Assembly (NCBI GenBank): GCA_002007465.1
Contig: LNAC01000771.1
Location: 327,830 to 391,829 of the forward strand
Origin: Ailurus styani
Lineage: Eukaryota > Chordata > Mammalia > Carnivora > Ailuridae
Length of the DNA stretch: 64,000 bases
Direction: 5' to 3'
Shown: positions 22,582 through 33,871 of the stretch, piece by piece
Layout of the letters: each line of letters starts with the position of its first letter
Position numbering within the stretch: position 1 is the stretch's first letter
Notes under the pieces: generated by a model
The model's input: the letters and a program-made list of their open reading frames with translations, nothing else
What the model was told of the DNA's origin: nothing
The model's database searches: none
Position numbers and translations under genes: made by a program

Positions 22582-23904
22582 TGATTATCTGTATGATGTC
22601 ACGTAGTTCTAAAATGACAGAGCTCAGTTTGGAATTCACATGTGCTTTATGAAGAGCCATACTTGTAGCGAGTGATTCAATTATATCATGTGATATCTAA
22701 TTATTATCCTTTAAAACCGAAGGACATTTTCCCTGGGAAGAGGAGGACTTTAATTTGATTTAATCCAGAAAATAAACTTTTTATAAAACATAGTATGAAG
22801 TAAGATGACCTAAATGTTAAGTGGGAGTTATCCACATATCAAAATAGACTGACACACCACCTCATATATATATATATGTGTGCTGCATAGATTTTGAATA
22901 TTAAAAATACAAAAATCACCACCAGAATTAAATTTAAAGGGTAAAGTCTGGTATCAAAATCATTGCAACCATTACATTTTAAGTTATAAGAAATAGAAAA
23001 ATTTCACATCTCTTTTGAAAACTGATTTTAAAATGGTCTCAATATTTGTGGGTCTGTAAATCTCACTTTTCTTCATGATATAACCAAAGGGTTATTTGAA
23101 ACTGAAAAACATTTCAGTTTTTAGTGACAAGGCACCTTTATAGCAAGTTATCATATTCTTTCAGTAGGTTTAAATTTGAACAAACAATAGGTAATGACTC
23201 CAACAATTTTGAGATGTTGTTACATTTCCATGAAAAGAAGCACCCCTCTCATCTTGTTTTTAGTGTTCTGCAGGAATCGTTCTCATATCTGAGACACAAG
23301 AGCTTGTGTTTCAGCTTCGGGCTCAGAAAGATATTTAATAGTCTTAGAGACAGTGAGATCCACCTGATAGAAGTGCCTTTTCTAGAAGAAGAGCTTTTTT
23401 TTTTTTTCCTTTGGAGACCTTAATTGTGGCATGAACCCTGCAGACAAGGAGCATCCTGGATGCCTCTCAGAGCTTAGACTTCTGTAAGTCATTCCCCAAG
23501 CAACAAGGTGCTCAGTTCCCATCATCATTAAGTAATTACAGGAAAAGGCAGTACTATCTAAGCTACCTGTCGAAAACATTATTGTTTGCTGGGTGCTTAA
23601 GTAGTAAATGATGGCTGATTCATTCATTGTCCTGCCATGGATCTTTATTCTTTTCCCATTCAAAATCAGCTCTTCCCACTTCACTCTGGATGTTTGCAGT
23701 TCATGCTGAGAGTAACAATTCATTCTTGGCAAGGCTCCCCCATGGGCTTGGATTGCAAAACTCCTGCATAGCTGGGCTCTGCACAGGAGGACAGGCTGGC
23801 CTGGAGTGGTGGAGGTGGGCCTTAGTGGTCTGTTCAAGCTTTCTCAAAACTGATCTGCTTACCCAGGGACCCTGAAAACTAAAATATTGCAGTCATTTGG
23901 GCTG
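22582..23904. other. Unassigned block; contains 151-codon open frame
   Basis: No repeat is identified. A minus-strand frame of 151 codons spans 23382-23837 but ends in a Lys-rich run encoded by a poly-T tract and shows no domain. An opposite-strand frame overlaps it. I do not support a gene. A short (TA)n run is at 22864-22877. Confidence 0.4.
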
Positions 23905-24026
23905 GACTCTGAAAAGGGGTTGTAAGTCTCTGCATAATGAATGACACTCTCTCCTCAGTCAATTTCTGATAAATTCAGAAAAGACCCAGACCTCAGCCTT
24001 GCAAACCACAACCCCTTCTCAGAGTC
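23905..24026. repeat. 19-bp inverted repeat (18/19) with about 84-bp loop
   Basis: The left arm gactctgaaaaggggttgt (23905-23923) pairs with the right arm acaaccccttctcagagtc (24008-24026) with a single T/C difference. Partial pairing (ctg/cag) resumes outside after a 3-nt offset. It is not recognised as any named element. It could be a decayed MITE, a palindromic duplication, or a pre-miRNA-scale hairpin. Confidence 0.8.
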
Positions 24027-24560
24027 AACCAGCTGAATATTGATTTCCACTGGAATAAATACTTTTTAAAAGACCAAACCTGAGGCTTAGAGTGTGTAAG
24101 CTATTCCATCAACTTTTACTTTCTTGTAACGTTCACTAATTCTCTTGACAAGGCCATAGAAATAGAGTTAAACTATGTATATATTCAACTATGTGTATAT
24201 TCTCTTTTATGGGACCTTTAGGGAAAGAGAAGAATTGGAAGTTTCTTGTTTCTCTTAAGCGTTTTTTTACATGTGTTTACCTCAGGTACCTACAAGATCA
24301 TAAGCTCCCAAAGGCTGGGTGTATATTTTCTTTTTTCTGTTTTTCTCACATTGTACCATGACTGGCACATGGTTGGCACTTAATACGTGTGTTAAGAAAG
24401 AAAAGCTTAAGAGATTGATTAATGACCTTATTGCAATCTTATAGCAACTCCTTAAAGTAAGTCCCTTCAAATGTCCTGATAATTATAGAAACTAGAATCT
24501 TAAAGTTAACATGCAAACAACAAAAAGACATTGCTGAAATTAAGAAATCTCAAAAAATGA
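24027..24560. other. Unassigned non-coding sequence
   Basis: There is no exon or recognised repeat. A 62-codon minus-strand frame at 24282-24470 has no domain. Confidence 0.4.
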
Positions 24561-24805
24561 CAGGGAGCTTGTCCTCTGTTTTGTTTTCTGGGTTTTTTTT
24601 TTTTAGATTTTATTTATTTATTTAAGAGAGAGGAGAGAGAGAGTGAGAGAGAACAGGAGAGGGGAGAAGGTCTGAGGGAGAATCAGATTCCCTGTGGAGC
24701 CGGGAGCCAGATGTGAGACTCGATCCTGGGACTCTGGGACCATGACCTGAGTCAAAAGTAGTTGCTTAACCAACTGAGCCACCCAGAGGCCAGGGAGCTT
24801 GTCCT
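24561..24805 (-). mobile_element. CAN-SINE with 15-bp target-site duplication
   Basis: The direct repeat cagggagcttgtcct occurs at 24561-24575 and 24791-24805. Between them lie a T-rich segment, the gattttatttatttatttaa tail complement, a GA-rich tract and the head complement aaccaactgagccacccaga. The duplication is perfect while the body is moderately diverged. Confidence 0.95.
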
Positions 24806-25553
24806 TTTATAAAATACTGGAGTATGTGCCCATCGCAAATCCACTGATTGCTTAAATAGGAAGTCCTAGAAAATTGTCTGAATATATGCATCTAATTTGA
24901 CATCGATCTTCCCTCCAGATGACTGAGTTCTTAATTTGCTAGAGGAAACATTTATGACAGCCTTGAAAACTACAGATCTCGAATCTTGGCTTGTATATAC
25001 AAATGAATAGAATAGAGATTAAGTGTAACAAAGGCAAAAATTCTGAAATGTTCAGTTATAAGCCACAAGCCAAAGGAAACACATGAATCTTCTTGGACAT
25101 TAAATACCCCATACAAATGCTGCAATGTCAGTGAAATTGATCGTAAGTTTAATTTTCTTGAGATGGAAAACAAAATTTTACAGTATGCTGAAAGGATTCA
25201 CCAATACCTGTTGCCCTAGCACCAGCTAGCTTTATGGACTGAAACCTGTAGCTTCTGAGCCAATACCCATCAAGACCAACTCTAGGGGAAGTGGTGAAGG
25301 TCCTAGTGTGACTGGAAAGAGCTCCATGGACCCACATGGCTTCCACACTGGAACCTTCTACTGGATTCTGCACACTTTTATTCCTAAATCCTGGACAGTT
25401 CAGTTTGGCTTTGATTGCTTCCAGATCTCTCCATTTCTTTTTCCCCAAGAGCCAAGACCTCTATCTGCTACTCTCAGCATCTGGTTCTAGCCTTACCACT
25501 TATCAACTAGTTGATACCACTTATTAACTAGTTGATCTTGAGCTACTTAATCT
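24806..25553. other. Unassigned non-coding sequence
   Basis: Short opposite-strand frames overlap around 25149-25527 and have no domain. A local duplication lies just before the next SINE: actagttgataccacttat / aactagttgatcttg at 25506-25540. Confidence 0.4.
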
Positions 25554-25774
25554 CAATTTTAACCTTATTTTTAAAATATTTTATTTATTTATTTGACACA
25601 GAGAGAGAGACCACAAGCAGGCAGAGAAGCAGGCAGAGAGGAGGAAGCAGGCTCCCCACCGAGCAGGGAGCCCGATATGGGCCTCAATTCCAGGACCCTG
25701 AGATCATGACGTGAGCCGAAGGCAGAGGCTTTAACCCACTGAGCCACCCAGGCACCCACCAATTTTAATCTTTA
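25554..25774 (-). mobile_element. Young CAN-SINE with target-site duplication
   Basis: The body at about 25569-25759 has the tail complement tatttatttatttgacacag, the GA-rich tract and the head complement cccactgagccacccaggca. The flanks caattttaaccttat (from 25554) and caattttaatcttta (from 25760) form a near-perfect duplication. The head belongs to the same mustelid-type subfamily as the copy at 19874. Confidence 0.93.
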
Positions 25775-25905
25775 ATCATAACCTTGAAATAAAGATATTA
25801 ATTTATAGGATTATTATAAGGATTAAATGTAAAGTACTTTATACAGTGCCTTACATATAGCACACTCTACATTGATGGTAGATATTACTGCTACTAATAG
25901 TCCAA
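25775..25905 (+). mobile_element. MIR SINE, 3' half
   Basis: The segments 'aggattattataaggattaa', 'atgtaaagtactttatacag', 'tgccttacatatagcacac' and 'gatattactgctactaatag' follow the MIR consensus from the core to the 3' end. Confidence 0.75.
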
Positions 25906-27112
25906 TAGTAGGACAGACCTCTACCTACAATCCATCTTCAGATATCACCTCTTGACAAGACACACCTATTGTTCCTTCTTGGCTCAAATATTTTGAGTAT
26001 CATTTCCAGCCAAGATTAGATTTGATGAGCTGACCTTTGAACACCTGGATTTGCAAAGCTAGCCAAACAACACGAAGCCCAACCTTGTTGTTTGGAGTCT
26101 TTTTGTTTTTTTCTTACTTTCCTTGCCTGTCAACCTATGGATAAAATACCACACAATGATAGCAGGTAAGCAACAATGTATTTTATGAACCTGGGTTGTA
26201 GGTTAATTTTGTCAACCTAACTTCCATGCAAGGGTGATAGTAATTTACCATGCCATACAAAGGCATAAAAGAATAATAATGACCAGCTCTGGCTCTGAGA
26301 AAGACAATGAGACAATCTCCTTCATTCTGCAAAGGCCCACAGGGTGCATTCCTTCCCCTTAGCAGTCCCTCTAAGTCTTCTGGCAAATAGTGTATGGCAG
26401 TTTCCCTGCCCTACACACCAAAGGCCCTGGTTGCCCTGATGCTCCTGATGGCCAAAACCAATGTGGGCATCACCCCAGGTTTATATTTCCTTAGAGGGAT
26501 TGCTTTTTTAAAATTTCTAGCATTCATACTACTTCTCAGTGACCCTCTTTCTATTGTTGTTCACATTCTCTGACTGAGCTCTGGAAATTCTCTCTTCAGC
26601 CAGTCATAACTTTCCTCACCAGCTTGCCCAATGGTGCGGGTGTGCTGTGGGGAGAAGATGCTCTCCTTGAGTGCTGTAGTGTCCCAGTTCCATTTTAGGC
26701 ATGTTCACCATCTTACAGCCTCTTCTCCAGGAACAGTTTCTTCTCTGTTTACTGAGATTTGGGGTAATACCAATGGCCATAAACTGACTCATGTAGCCAT
26801 CACCTGTGGCCTTCAGCTTCATGGACTCTGTTGAACCCACCTTTGTCTTGGAGACATGGAGGACCGGACACTAAGCAGATTCTTTATTCTTTTCTTGTTG
26901 AATGTAGGATGAATGGATTCTTCTCACCAAGAGTTAACCTGTGCCAGAAAGCTGAATCTGTGGACACTGCTTTTTTTTCCCTATCCCTGGGAGAGTACCT
27001 TGCCTATGCTAGGAACTCTGAGATGCTGGGGGATCCTTGTTCCAACTGCCCATCCTTGCTTAAAATTTTTGTCCTCATACTGATGGTCATAGACTATTGA
27101 ATCATTGTCTTT
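25906..27112. other. Unassigned non-coding sequence
   Basis: I recognise no repeat or exon in about 1.2 kb. Frames at 26616-26840 (minus) and 26631-26834 (plus) cover the same DNA on opposite strands. A distant processed pseudogene cannot be excluded, but I identify no parent. Confidence 0.4.
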
Positions 27113-27358
27113 TCAGAGTGTTTCTCTCTCTCTCTCTCTCTTTAAGATTTATTTATTTATTTGAGAGAGAGAGAGAGGGAAATGTCATGGGGGGGTGGGC
27201 AGAAGGAAAGGGAAGAGAGAGAATCTCCATCAGACTCCCTGCTCAGTAAAGAGCCCATGTGGGGCTTGATCTCAAAACCCTGAGATTACAACCTGAGTCA
27301 AAACCAAGAGTCAGAAGCTTAACTGACAGAGCCACCCAGGTGGCCCTCAGAATGTTTC
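27113..27358 (-). mobile_element. CAN-SINE with target-site duplication
   Basis: The flanks tcagagtgtttc (27113-27124) and tcagaatgtttc (27347-27358) differ at one base. The body includes a (CT)n run directly after the first flank, the aagatttatttatttatttg tail complement, (GA)n, and the head complement gacagagccacccaggtggc. Confidence 0.93.
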
Positions 27359-27568
27359 ATTAAGTCATGTTTTTCAAACTCCTTGGAACCCATAGAAACA
27401 AAAATTTCATTCAACAGTCTTCTTTACTATGGGCAATGCTTTTGATATTTTCTGTTCTATTCTACTCTTTTCCACCCTTTAAAAATAATGGCCACAGCCC
27501 ACTACATTGATTTTTTTTTAACCCATGAATATGTCGAAAACCACAGTTTGAAAAATACTGTATTAAGA
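27359..27568. mobile_element. hAT-type MITE with terminal inverted repeats
   Basis: The terminal inverted repeats are catgtttttcaaactcc near 27366 and the complementary acagtttgaaaaatactg ending at 27560. Flanking cattaagt and tattaaga are a plausible decayed 8-bp duplication, as expected of hAT transposons. The length is about 195 bp with no coding capacity. The exact family (MER5/Charlie-like group) is not determined. Confidence 0.65.
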
Positions 27569-27599
27569 ACTTATTCACAGAGAGCTATTGACATTCTGC

Positions 27600-27890
27600 C
27601 ATGGTCTCTTTAGTGAGGGCACTTGATGTCCACCTCATAGAGGCTTCCCTGATCACCAAATCCCAAATAGGTCATTGATAATACTTTTTGTCATAGAAAT
27701 TGTTATTTCCCTTCATAACATTTGTAGTAGAAATCTGTATGTATGCTGTCCATTTGTTTATGTCTTGATTTCTATCTCCCTAAAATGAAAATCCACAAAG
27801 GCTGAAGTTGGTCTTGTCGTCACTATTCTCTCCACACAAAGTCCCTAGTGCAGCTTAACTGAATTGTTGAATTAATGAATGGAATCTTCA
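27600..27890 (+). mobile_element. L2 LINE 3' end
   Basis: The order 'catagaggcttccctgatca', 'gttatttcccttcataacat', 'ctgtccatttgtttatgtct', 'ctatctccctaaaatg' and 'gctgaagttggtcttgtc', then 'ttgttgaattaatgaatgg', parallels the L2 3' region. Confidence 0.78.
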
Positions 27891-29529
27891 TTACATGCAT
27901 ATATACAAGGAAGTCTGGTTCTTGGGGGCATTTTGATTCTTTCTCCATTTCACTTACTTGATTCTGGCTAATTATTATTATTTTTGTAATGAGGAATCTT
28001 CTTTTCATTTGAGGACTGTAAGGTGATTCATGCCACAGAAAGAGCAGAAGCCAAGGAGCCTCAGGAATCAAGGCAGTGGATATAGGGGACTATCGTTTAA
28101 GGGCAACATCATGAGGTTAAATCATCTTTACTCACTGTTCAAATTCCTAGAAAAGAGCAACTGATTGGCTGAACTTTTATCCCATGTCCTTGTCTTTTAC
28201 AGGAGAGGACAGAGCACTTTCCTGAAGGTGATATTACATACAATGCAGTGATGTTGTATACTTAGTTACTCAAAAAAAAAGTGATGCTCTTACCAGAGAT
28301 AAGACTGGGCAAACCAATGAGGTCCACTGTGCACATGTTTTTATGACTGCCATTCTTGCCAGAATTAACAATGAAGGCCTGGGTGTTATGTTGGTGAAGG
28401 ACCTAAGATAATATTTCTTAGTCTTTTAAACCCTTTACTTCTTCAAATCTTCCTATAACTAATAGCTCTCCCATGGAGAACTTCTGTTGTACTGTGATTT
28501 TGTATTTATTTTATTATTAATCCATTTGTTGAAAAAGCATTTACAAGGCCATACTGTATTTAGTAATAAATGAGGCACTTTGGAAATTTATAAGATAAAA
28601 ATAGGACATGGTTCTACCCTCTAGAAATTTATAGTCCAAATGGGAGTCAGGACATTTGACATGTTAAGTGATGTAGTATAGGATTGTATCAAAATTTGTA
28701 GAATAAATGATGGCATTTCTTCGATTTTGCATTTCTGGAAAGTAGCTAAAATTCTTCGAAGGCATTTCTCTGGAAAGTAGCTGAAATTCTTCTAAATTCT
28801 TTGAAGTTTTTAGAATGAAAAATATAGTTGTTTTCCTTCATTCTAAGCCTCTTTAGATAGTTGTTTGAGTTGCTAGTTTATTTAATATAGGGATAAGAGA
28901 GAGAAAGACATTCAGGGTAAAGGCTAGATTTCTGTCGTGGGCATTTGGACAGGTGTTGTGACCTTCCATTGGAAGGTAACAGACTTTGCAGTGTGAGGAG
29001 AGATAGTGGGACATGGTGTGGGACACGATAGACTTAAAACTGATTGATCTTCCACTATGCTTCTCTTTAATCCTCCTGCAGGGAATGTATGTCTGTCAGT
29101 AGAAAAAGAAAGAAATCAAAGGAGAGAGAGATAACTCTGGAAGAAATTGAACTAGCAGAAAAAGTTATTTAAGCTCATTTACACTTATTTAGTGAAACAG
29201 AAAGACCCCCATTAACTGAGTCCAATTTAGCAAACCTTAGAAGAAAGAATGTGGATAAAGCTCAAATAAACAATATGGATAATCACGTTTGTGTCTTGAA
29301 AGTACATTTATCTTTCTCTATGAATATATATACAAATGTAATAATGTCGATTCTAGAATTTCCAAACTAATATATTGTGATAGAAAATGAAAAGGAAAAA
29401 TATTTGGCCATTGTGTAATCTATGGGACCGACTCAATGATTTTGTCATATAACTAAGTTCAGTTTCAACTGTGTCATTTCCTTTTAATTATTCTTGATGT
29501 TTCACAGTTGATTGGAACTACAAAATCCT
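27891..29529. other. Unassigned block with a small tandem duplication
   Basis: No exon or named repeat is recognised. An imperfect direct duplication of gcatttct..ggaaagtagct.aaattcttc occurs at 28729-28757 and 28762-28792. A 9-bp inverted pair (tcaactgtg / cacagttga) lies at 29465-29511. Confidence 0.4.
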
Positions 29530-29800
29530 TTAAAAATAGGACTTCCTAAAGTATGCTGCATGGAACCCTGATTTCATGAGAATTTAATGTTCAATATAGG
29601 GAGTGGAGGAGAGAATGGGCCAGGAAAGTACTGGGGCAAACAAATACATATATTTACTTCTCAAGAGCATTTGAGAGTCACCCACGTAGGAAGTTGTTCT
29701 ACTTCCAAAACTTATTTAACAATCCTTTCTTTTCTGTTTTTCTACAGAGAATTATAAAGGTTTATCATTGTGTGTAAACATTTTGGAAAAGGCTAGATTA
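29530..29800. mobile_element. hAT-Charlie-like remnant, tentative
   Basis: The left part 'cctaaagtatgctgcatgga' plus 'accctgatttcatg' resembles hAT ends of the 'caaagtgtgctccatggaacc' type. The right part 'gtgtaaacattttggaaaag' resembles a matching complementary end. The interior is strongly diverged, so family and boundaries are uncertain. Confidence 0.45.
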
Positions 29801-30021
29801 GATTATCTAAATATTGCTTTGTGGTATTTCCTCATTCTACAGAAACATTGTTTTTCAAGTAATGCCATTTACCGTCTATGATTTCAAAAGTCCTGCAGGA
29901 GCTATCAAGCCACTTAAAAAAAAAAATAAGAACGAGGTGTTTTCTGATACTGATTAACTATCACTTATGACATTAAGAATGATACACATCCTGATTATGA
30001 TGTAAGGTATTATCTTAGTGA

Positions 30022-30063
30022 CTTTTTTTTTAAGATTTTATTTATTTATTAGAGAAAGAAAGC

Positions 30064-30100
<37 letters not shown>

Positions 30101-30240
30101 CATGAATACAGGGGAGGGGCAGAAGGAGAAGCAGGCTCTCCGCTGAGCAGGGAGCCCTATATGGGTTCCCTCCCAAGACCATGGGATCATGACCTGAGCA
30201 GAAGGCAGATGCTTAACCGACTGAACCACCCAGGCGCCCC
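30022..30240 (-). mobile_element. CAN-SINE with internal (GA)n microsatellite
   Basis: The tail complement taagattttatttatttatt is followed by an uninterrupted (GA)n run at about 30066-30095. It ends in an intact head complement, aaccacccaggcgcccc, at 30240. No convincing flanking duplication was found. Confidence 0.95.
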
Positions 30241-31880
30241 ACCCTAAGGAATTAAATGTGATAATATAACACTTACCAGTACATTACAAGTATTTAGACT
30301 ACAACATGTTTAAAACTTACTGTACCCCTCTCCCTTGTTGTTGGGCTTTCCCTGTACTTCCTTAATCTATACAAGGAGTACTTCTGTCTCATTTAGGATG
30401 TATGCAACATAAAGTGCTGTTGTGTGACTGTGCATATTCCACATTTCACAAGCTTAAATGACTCTTACCTTCTTGTTTGGCTACTTTTTATTTTGATAGG
30501 TTATAGTGTGTTTCAACTCACAATTTACGTTTTTTTAAAGATAATGATTAATTCTACAAGTCAAACAGTTATTACAGAGAGGCCCATGCATTGTATGGCA
30601 CAATTGTAATATTAAACTGTAGGAGGCATAGATTATGTAATGAAGTATATGGTGTTATCTGCCTCTTAGCCTTGTTTGTGTTTCTTACGGCCAAAATGGG
30701 ATCATTGCTATCATTGATCCCATTATGGTGAATTGGAACAAATGATAGGACTAATGATACTCCAAGCCTGGAAATGTCTATGGAACAATTTTCTTCCTGT
30801 GGAGACAGTTGGTGGGTTTAGCAATGACCCACAATTCTAGCTCCTGGATTCATGTTTTCCTTTTGATCATATTCCTACAGAGTCAAAGGCTGAACTATGC
30901 ATAAAACCATCACATGAATATATGCACGTCAAACTTGTCCCAGCATAGTGACTGGTTGTTTTGAATAAATGACATTTCTCTGTATAGTGCTGACAACTGT
31001 TGTTTTTCTCCAGAAAGTGTTAGAAAAAGGCACCAACCAAGAAGTGAAACTGGACACTCCACATGGAATGTATTGTTATAATGTCTCAAGTGTTTTAGTT
31101 TATTTGCTTTTTTAAAGTAAAGAAGTTTGTTTTGCTTTGTAAGAGGGCAAGCAAAACAGGATGCATTTAGTAGTTAGAGTTGGCAGGGGTGGAAAAGGCC
31201 AAAGTCCTAGGACCCATGTCTCCATATGAACCAGATAACTCTGCCCTCTATCATGGCTACCTACTCTACATCCACCAATGCCTGTGGTCCACTAAAGCTA
31301 AAACAATCAAGAGAGTAACACTGAAAAAAAGTTCTTTAAAATACACCCAATAACTTCAGCATACCTTGATGGGAATGGGTCAGTATCATCTTTATATGCA
31401 AAGATCAGCAAAATATACTTTATTCAACAATTCATGAAACGAGACAGGAAAAGCAAGAAATGTGCTTTAAGGAACTTCAAAATTAGGGCAAGAGTATAAA
31501 TCTTTCCTCAGATCTACAGGAATCATGCATTAATTCATGAAAAAGAGAAAATGCACACCCAGTAGGGTAATTGAGCATAGAAATTAGGCTGAAGAAGAAA
31601 TTTTGTTAAGTGTGAAATTGAAAGAATGACAAAAGAGGACTTTCACACAGCCCATGGTCTATGAAATGATTGTCTGCTCACAGAACAAAACTTTTTTACT
31701 CCAAGTGTCAGGAAGAATGGCACCTGTGCTGAAGGTAAGGAAGGAGGGATGCATCCCACTGGGTGAAAGATATATCTTTCCAACTCATTTTTAAGGTTCC
31801 TTCTAGATTTCTTCTCTTTTCTCAGAACTCCCAGTGTTCAATAAATCATCCAGGATGACCTGTCCTACTTCCTAAATAGC
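30241..31880. other. Unassigned non-coding sequence
   Basis: I recognise no repeat family or exon in about 1.6 kb. There is no open frame above about 65 codons. The composition is AT-rich. Confidence 0.4.
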
Positions 31881-32425
31881 TCCCACCTCTACCTTTCTCT
31901 CAGTGCCCACTGTCACTGCATTAGTTCGGCATCCCATCATTCTTGCCTGGACTACCAAAGTCACCTTTGAACAGATCTCTGCCTCCCACCTCCTTTTCAA
32001 TGCATCTCAGAAGAAGACTTCTACTGCTGACAGAGTGATCTTTCTAAAACATAAATGTGATTTTCATCCTGTAATTCAGAATCCTTTATTGGTGACTCAT
32101 TCCCTTCAAGAGAAAAATGAACTTGAACAAGACATGTGAGGATTTTTATGACCTTGTCCCACCAACCTGGATGCTTCATAAAATGCAAACCCCATAAACC
32201 TGGCTTACTCTTACTTATCTTTGCATACTCTTGGGAACAGCTCATTTAAGAGGCCTTTCTGGAATAATCCAACACCATCCACCCTCCCAGGGTGTGGCAG
32301 GAGCCCTCCACCTTCTGCTAGACCACCCTGTACATCACTTTCTCAGGGCATTTATCATGTGTATCACGACTGTCTATTTTCTTAGCTATGTCCTTCTTTA
32401 GATCATGAGCAACTCTTCCATTTGA
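31881..32425 (+). mobile_element. L2 LINE 3' portion
   Basis: The segment runs through 'cttgcctggactaccaaagt', 'gacagagtgatctttctaaa' followed by 'acataaatgtgattttcatc', 'tgaccttgtcccaccaacct' and 'tttctcagggcatttatcat'. These follow the L2 3' consensus in order. The 78-codon frame at 31903-32139 is translated L2, not a gene. Confidence 0.75.
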
Positions 32426-32609
32426 GAGGCTTCAACTAGTTACTGATATTATAGTTACACTTTAATAATGTAATTGTCTCACTACACTATGCACAAAGAC
32501 TTAAGAATTTTCTTTTATTCAACATACATAACTTCCAGACCATGATTCCATTCAATAGGTAACCACAGAGGGACCAAGGCAGGTCCAGTACTGATGGTGT
32601 TGCCCCCAT

Positions 32610-32750
32610 TTCCTTGCTTCACCTCACAATGACACTACATAGTAAGATGTATCATTCCTTTCTCAGATGAGGAAAAGGAGGTCTTCATCTGGACTGAGGT
32701 CCCAGAGTCAGTGCAACAACCAGGTCTGAGTCCAAATCCACCCTTTGTCC
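32610..32750 (-). mobile_element. Possible MIR remnant
   Basis: The segments 'catagtaagatgtatcattc', 'tttctcagatgaggaaaagg' and 'caaccaggtctgagtccaaa' are in the order of a MIR complement, but divergence is high. Confidence 0.45.
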
Positions 32751-32777
32751 ACTTCCCCTTGCCCCGACACACACACC

Positions 32778-33871
32778 AGTTTTATTGGGAAATAATTGAC
32801 ACATGTCACTGTAGAGGTTCAAGGTATAGAGCATGATGATGTGAGTTACATATATATATTGTGAAATGATGACCACAATAGTTGTTTCGCTAACATCCAT
32901 CTTCTAATACAGATACAATAAAAAGAAAAGGAAGGAGAAAAGGAAAAAAATATTTCTTCTTATGGTGAACTCTTAGGATTTACTCTCTAACAACTTTTCT
33001 GTATATTATGCAACAGTATTTACTGCAATCATCATGATGTATATCATATCCCAGATACTTATTTATTTCGTAAGTGAAAGGTTTGTGGCTTTTGAGCACC
33101 TTCTTCCCCTTCCCCCCATGCCCTACCTCCCATCTCTGGTAACCACAAACCTGATCTCCTTTTCTGTGTTTAGTTGTTGTTGTTTTAGGATTCCACCTAC
33201 AAGTGAGACCACACAGTATGTGTCTTTCTCTGTCTGACTTATTTCATATAGCATAATGCCTTCAAGGTCCATTCATATTGTCAAAATGTATCACTTAGCA
33301 TGATGTCTTCAAAGTTCATCCATATTTTGAAAAATGGTAGTATTTCCTCATTTTTAAGGCTGAATAACATTCCATTTTATATATATATGTGTGTGTGTAT
33401 ACATATAATACACACGCATACATATATATACATACATAAATACAACACACCATAACTTCTTTATCCATCCATCCACTGATGGACACTTAAGTTGCTTCCA
33501 TGTATTGACTATTGTAAATAATGCTGCAATGAACGAGGCAGCATGTATTTTTCTTTTTGACATAGTGTTTTCATTTCCTTCAGATAAATACCCAGAGGTG
33601 GAATTGTGGGATTATGTTCTTGTTCTAGTTCTAATTCTTTGAGGATCCTCCATCTGTTTTCCATAGTGGCTGCACCAATTTACATTCTCACCAACAGCGC
33701 TTAAGTGTTCCCTTTCCAGCACTTCCACGCCAGCATTTGTTATCTCTTGTCTTTGTGATGATGGCTATTCTAATAATCATGAAGTGATGTCTCCCTATAG
33801 TTTTGATTTGCATTTCCCTAATGACTAGTGATGTTGGGCTTCTTTTCATACACATGTCAGTCTTTCACATA
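32778..33871 (-). mobile_element. L1 ORF2 3' end and 3' UTR (L1M-type)
   Basis: The plus strand is the complement of an L1 3' portion: 'ggtaaccacaaacctgatct', 'ggattccacctacaagtgag', 'aacattccattttatatata', 'ggtggaattgtgggattatg', 'ggctgcaccaatttacattc' and 'ttttgatttgcatttcccta'. The last is the conserved segment near the ORF2 C-terminus. A (TATG/TACA) repeat at about 33378-33440 lies inside. Reading frames are broken. It ends abruptly at the Tigger1 element. Confidence 0.88.

Noticed and set aside
23382..23837. 151-codon minus-strand open frame
   Set aside because: The C-terminus is a Lys run from a poly-T tract, an opposite-strand frame overlaps it, and no domain is visible. Frames of this length can arise by chance in 64 kb.
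26616..26840. Possible processed pseudogene (74-codon minus frame starting MGSTESMKL)
   Set aside because: I could not identify a parent gene, poly-A tail or target duplication, and an opposite-strand frame covers the same bases.
29465..29511. 9-bp inverted pair tcaactgtg / cacagttga
   Set aside because: Too short to stand out from chance in 64 kb of AT-rich DNA.
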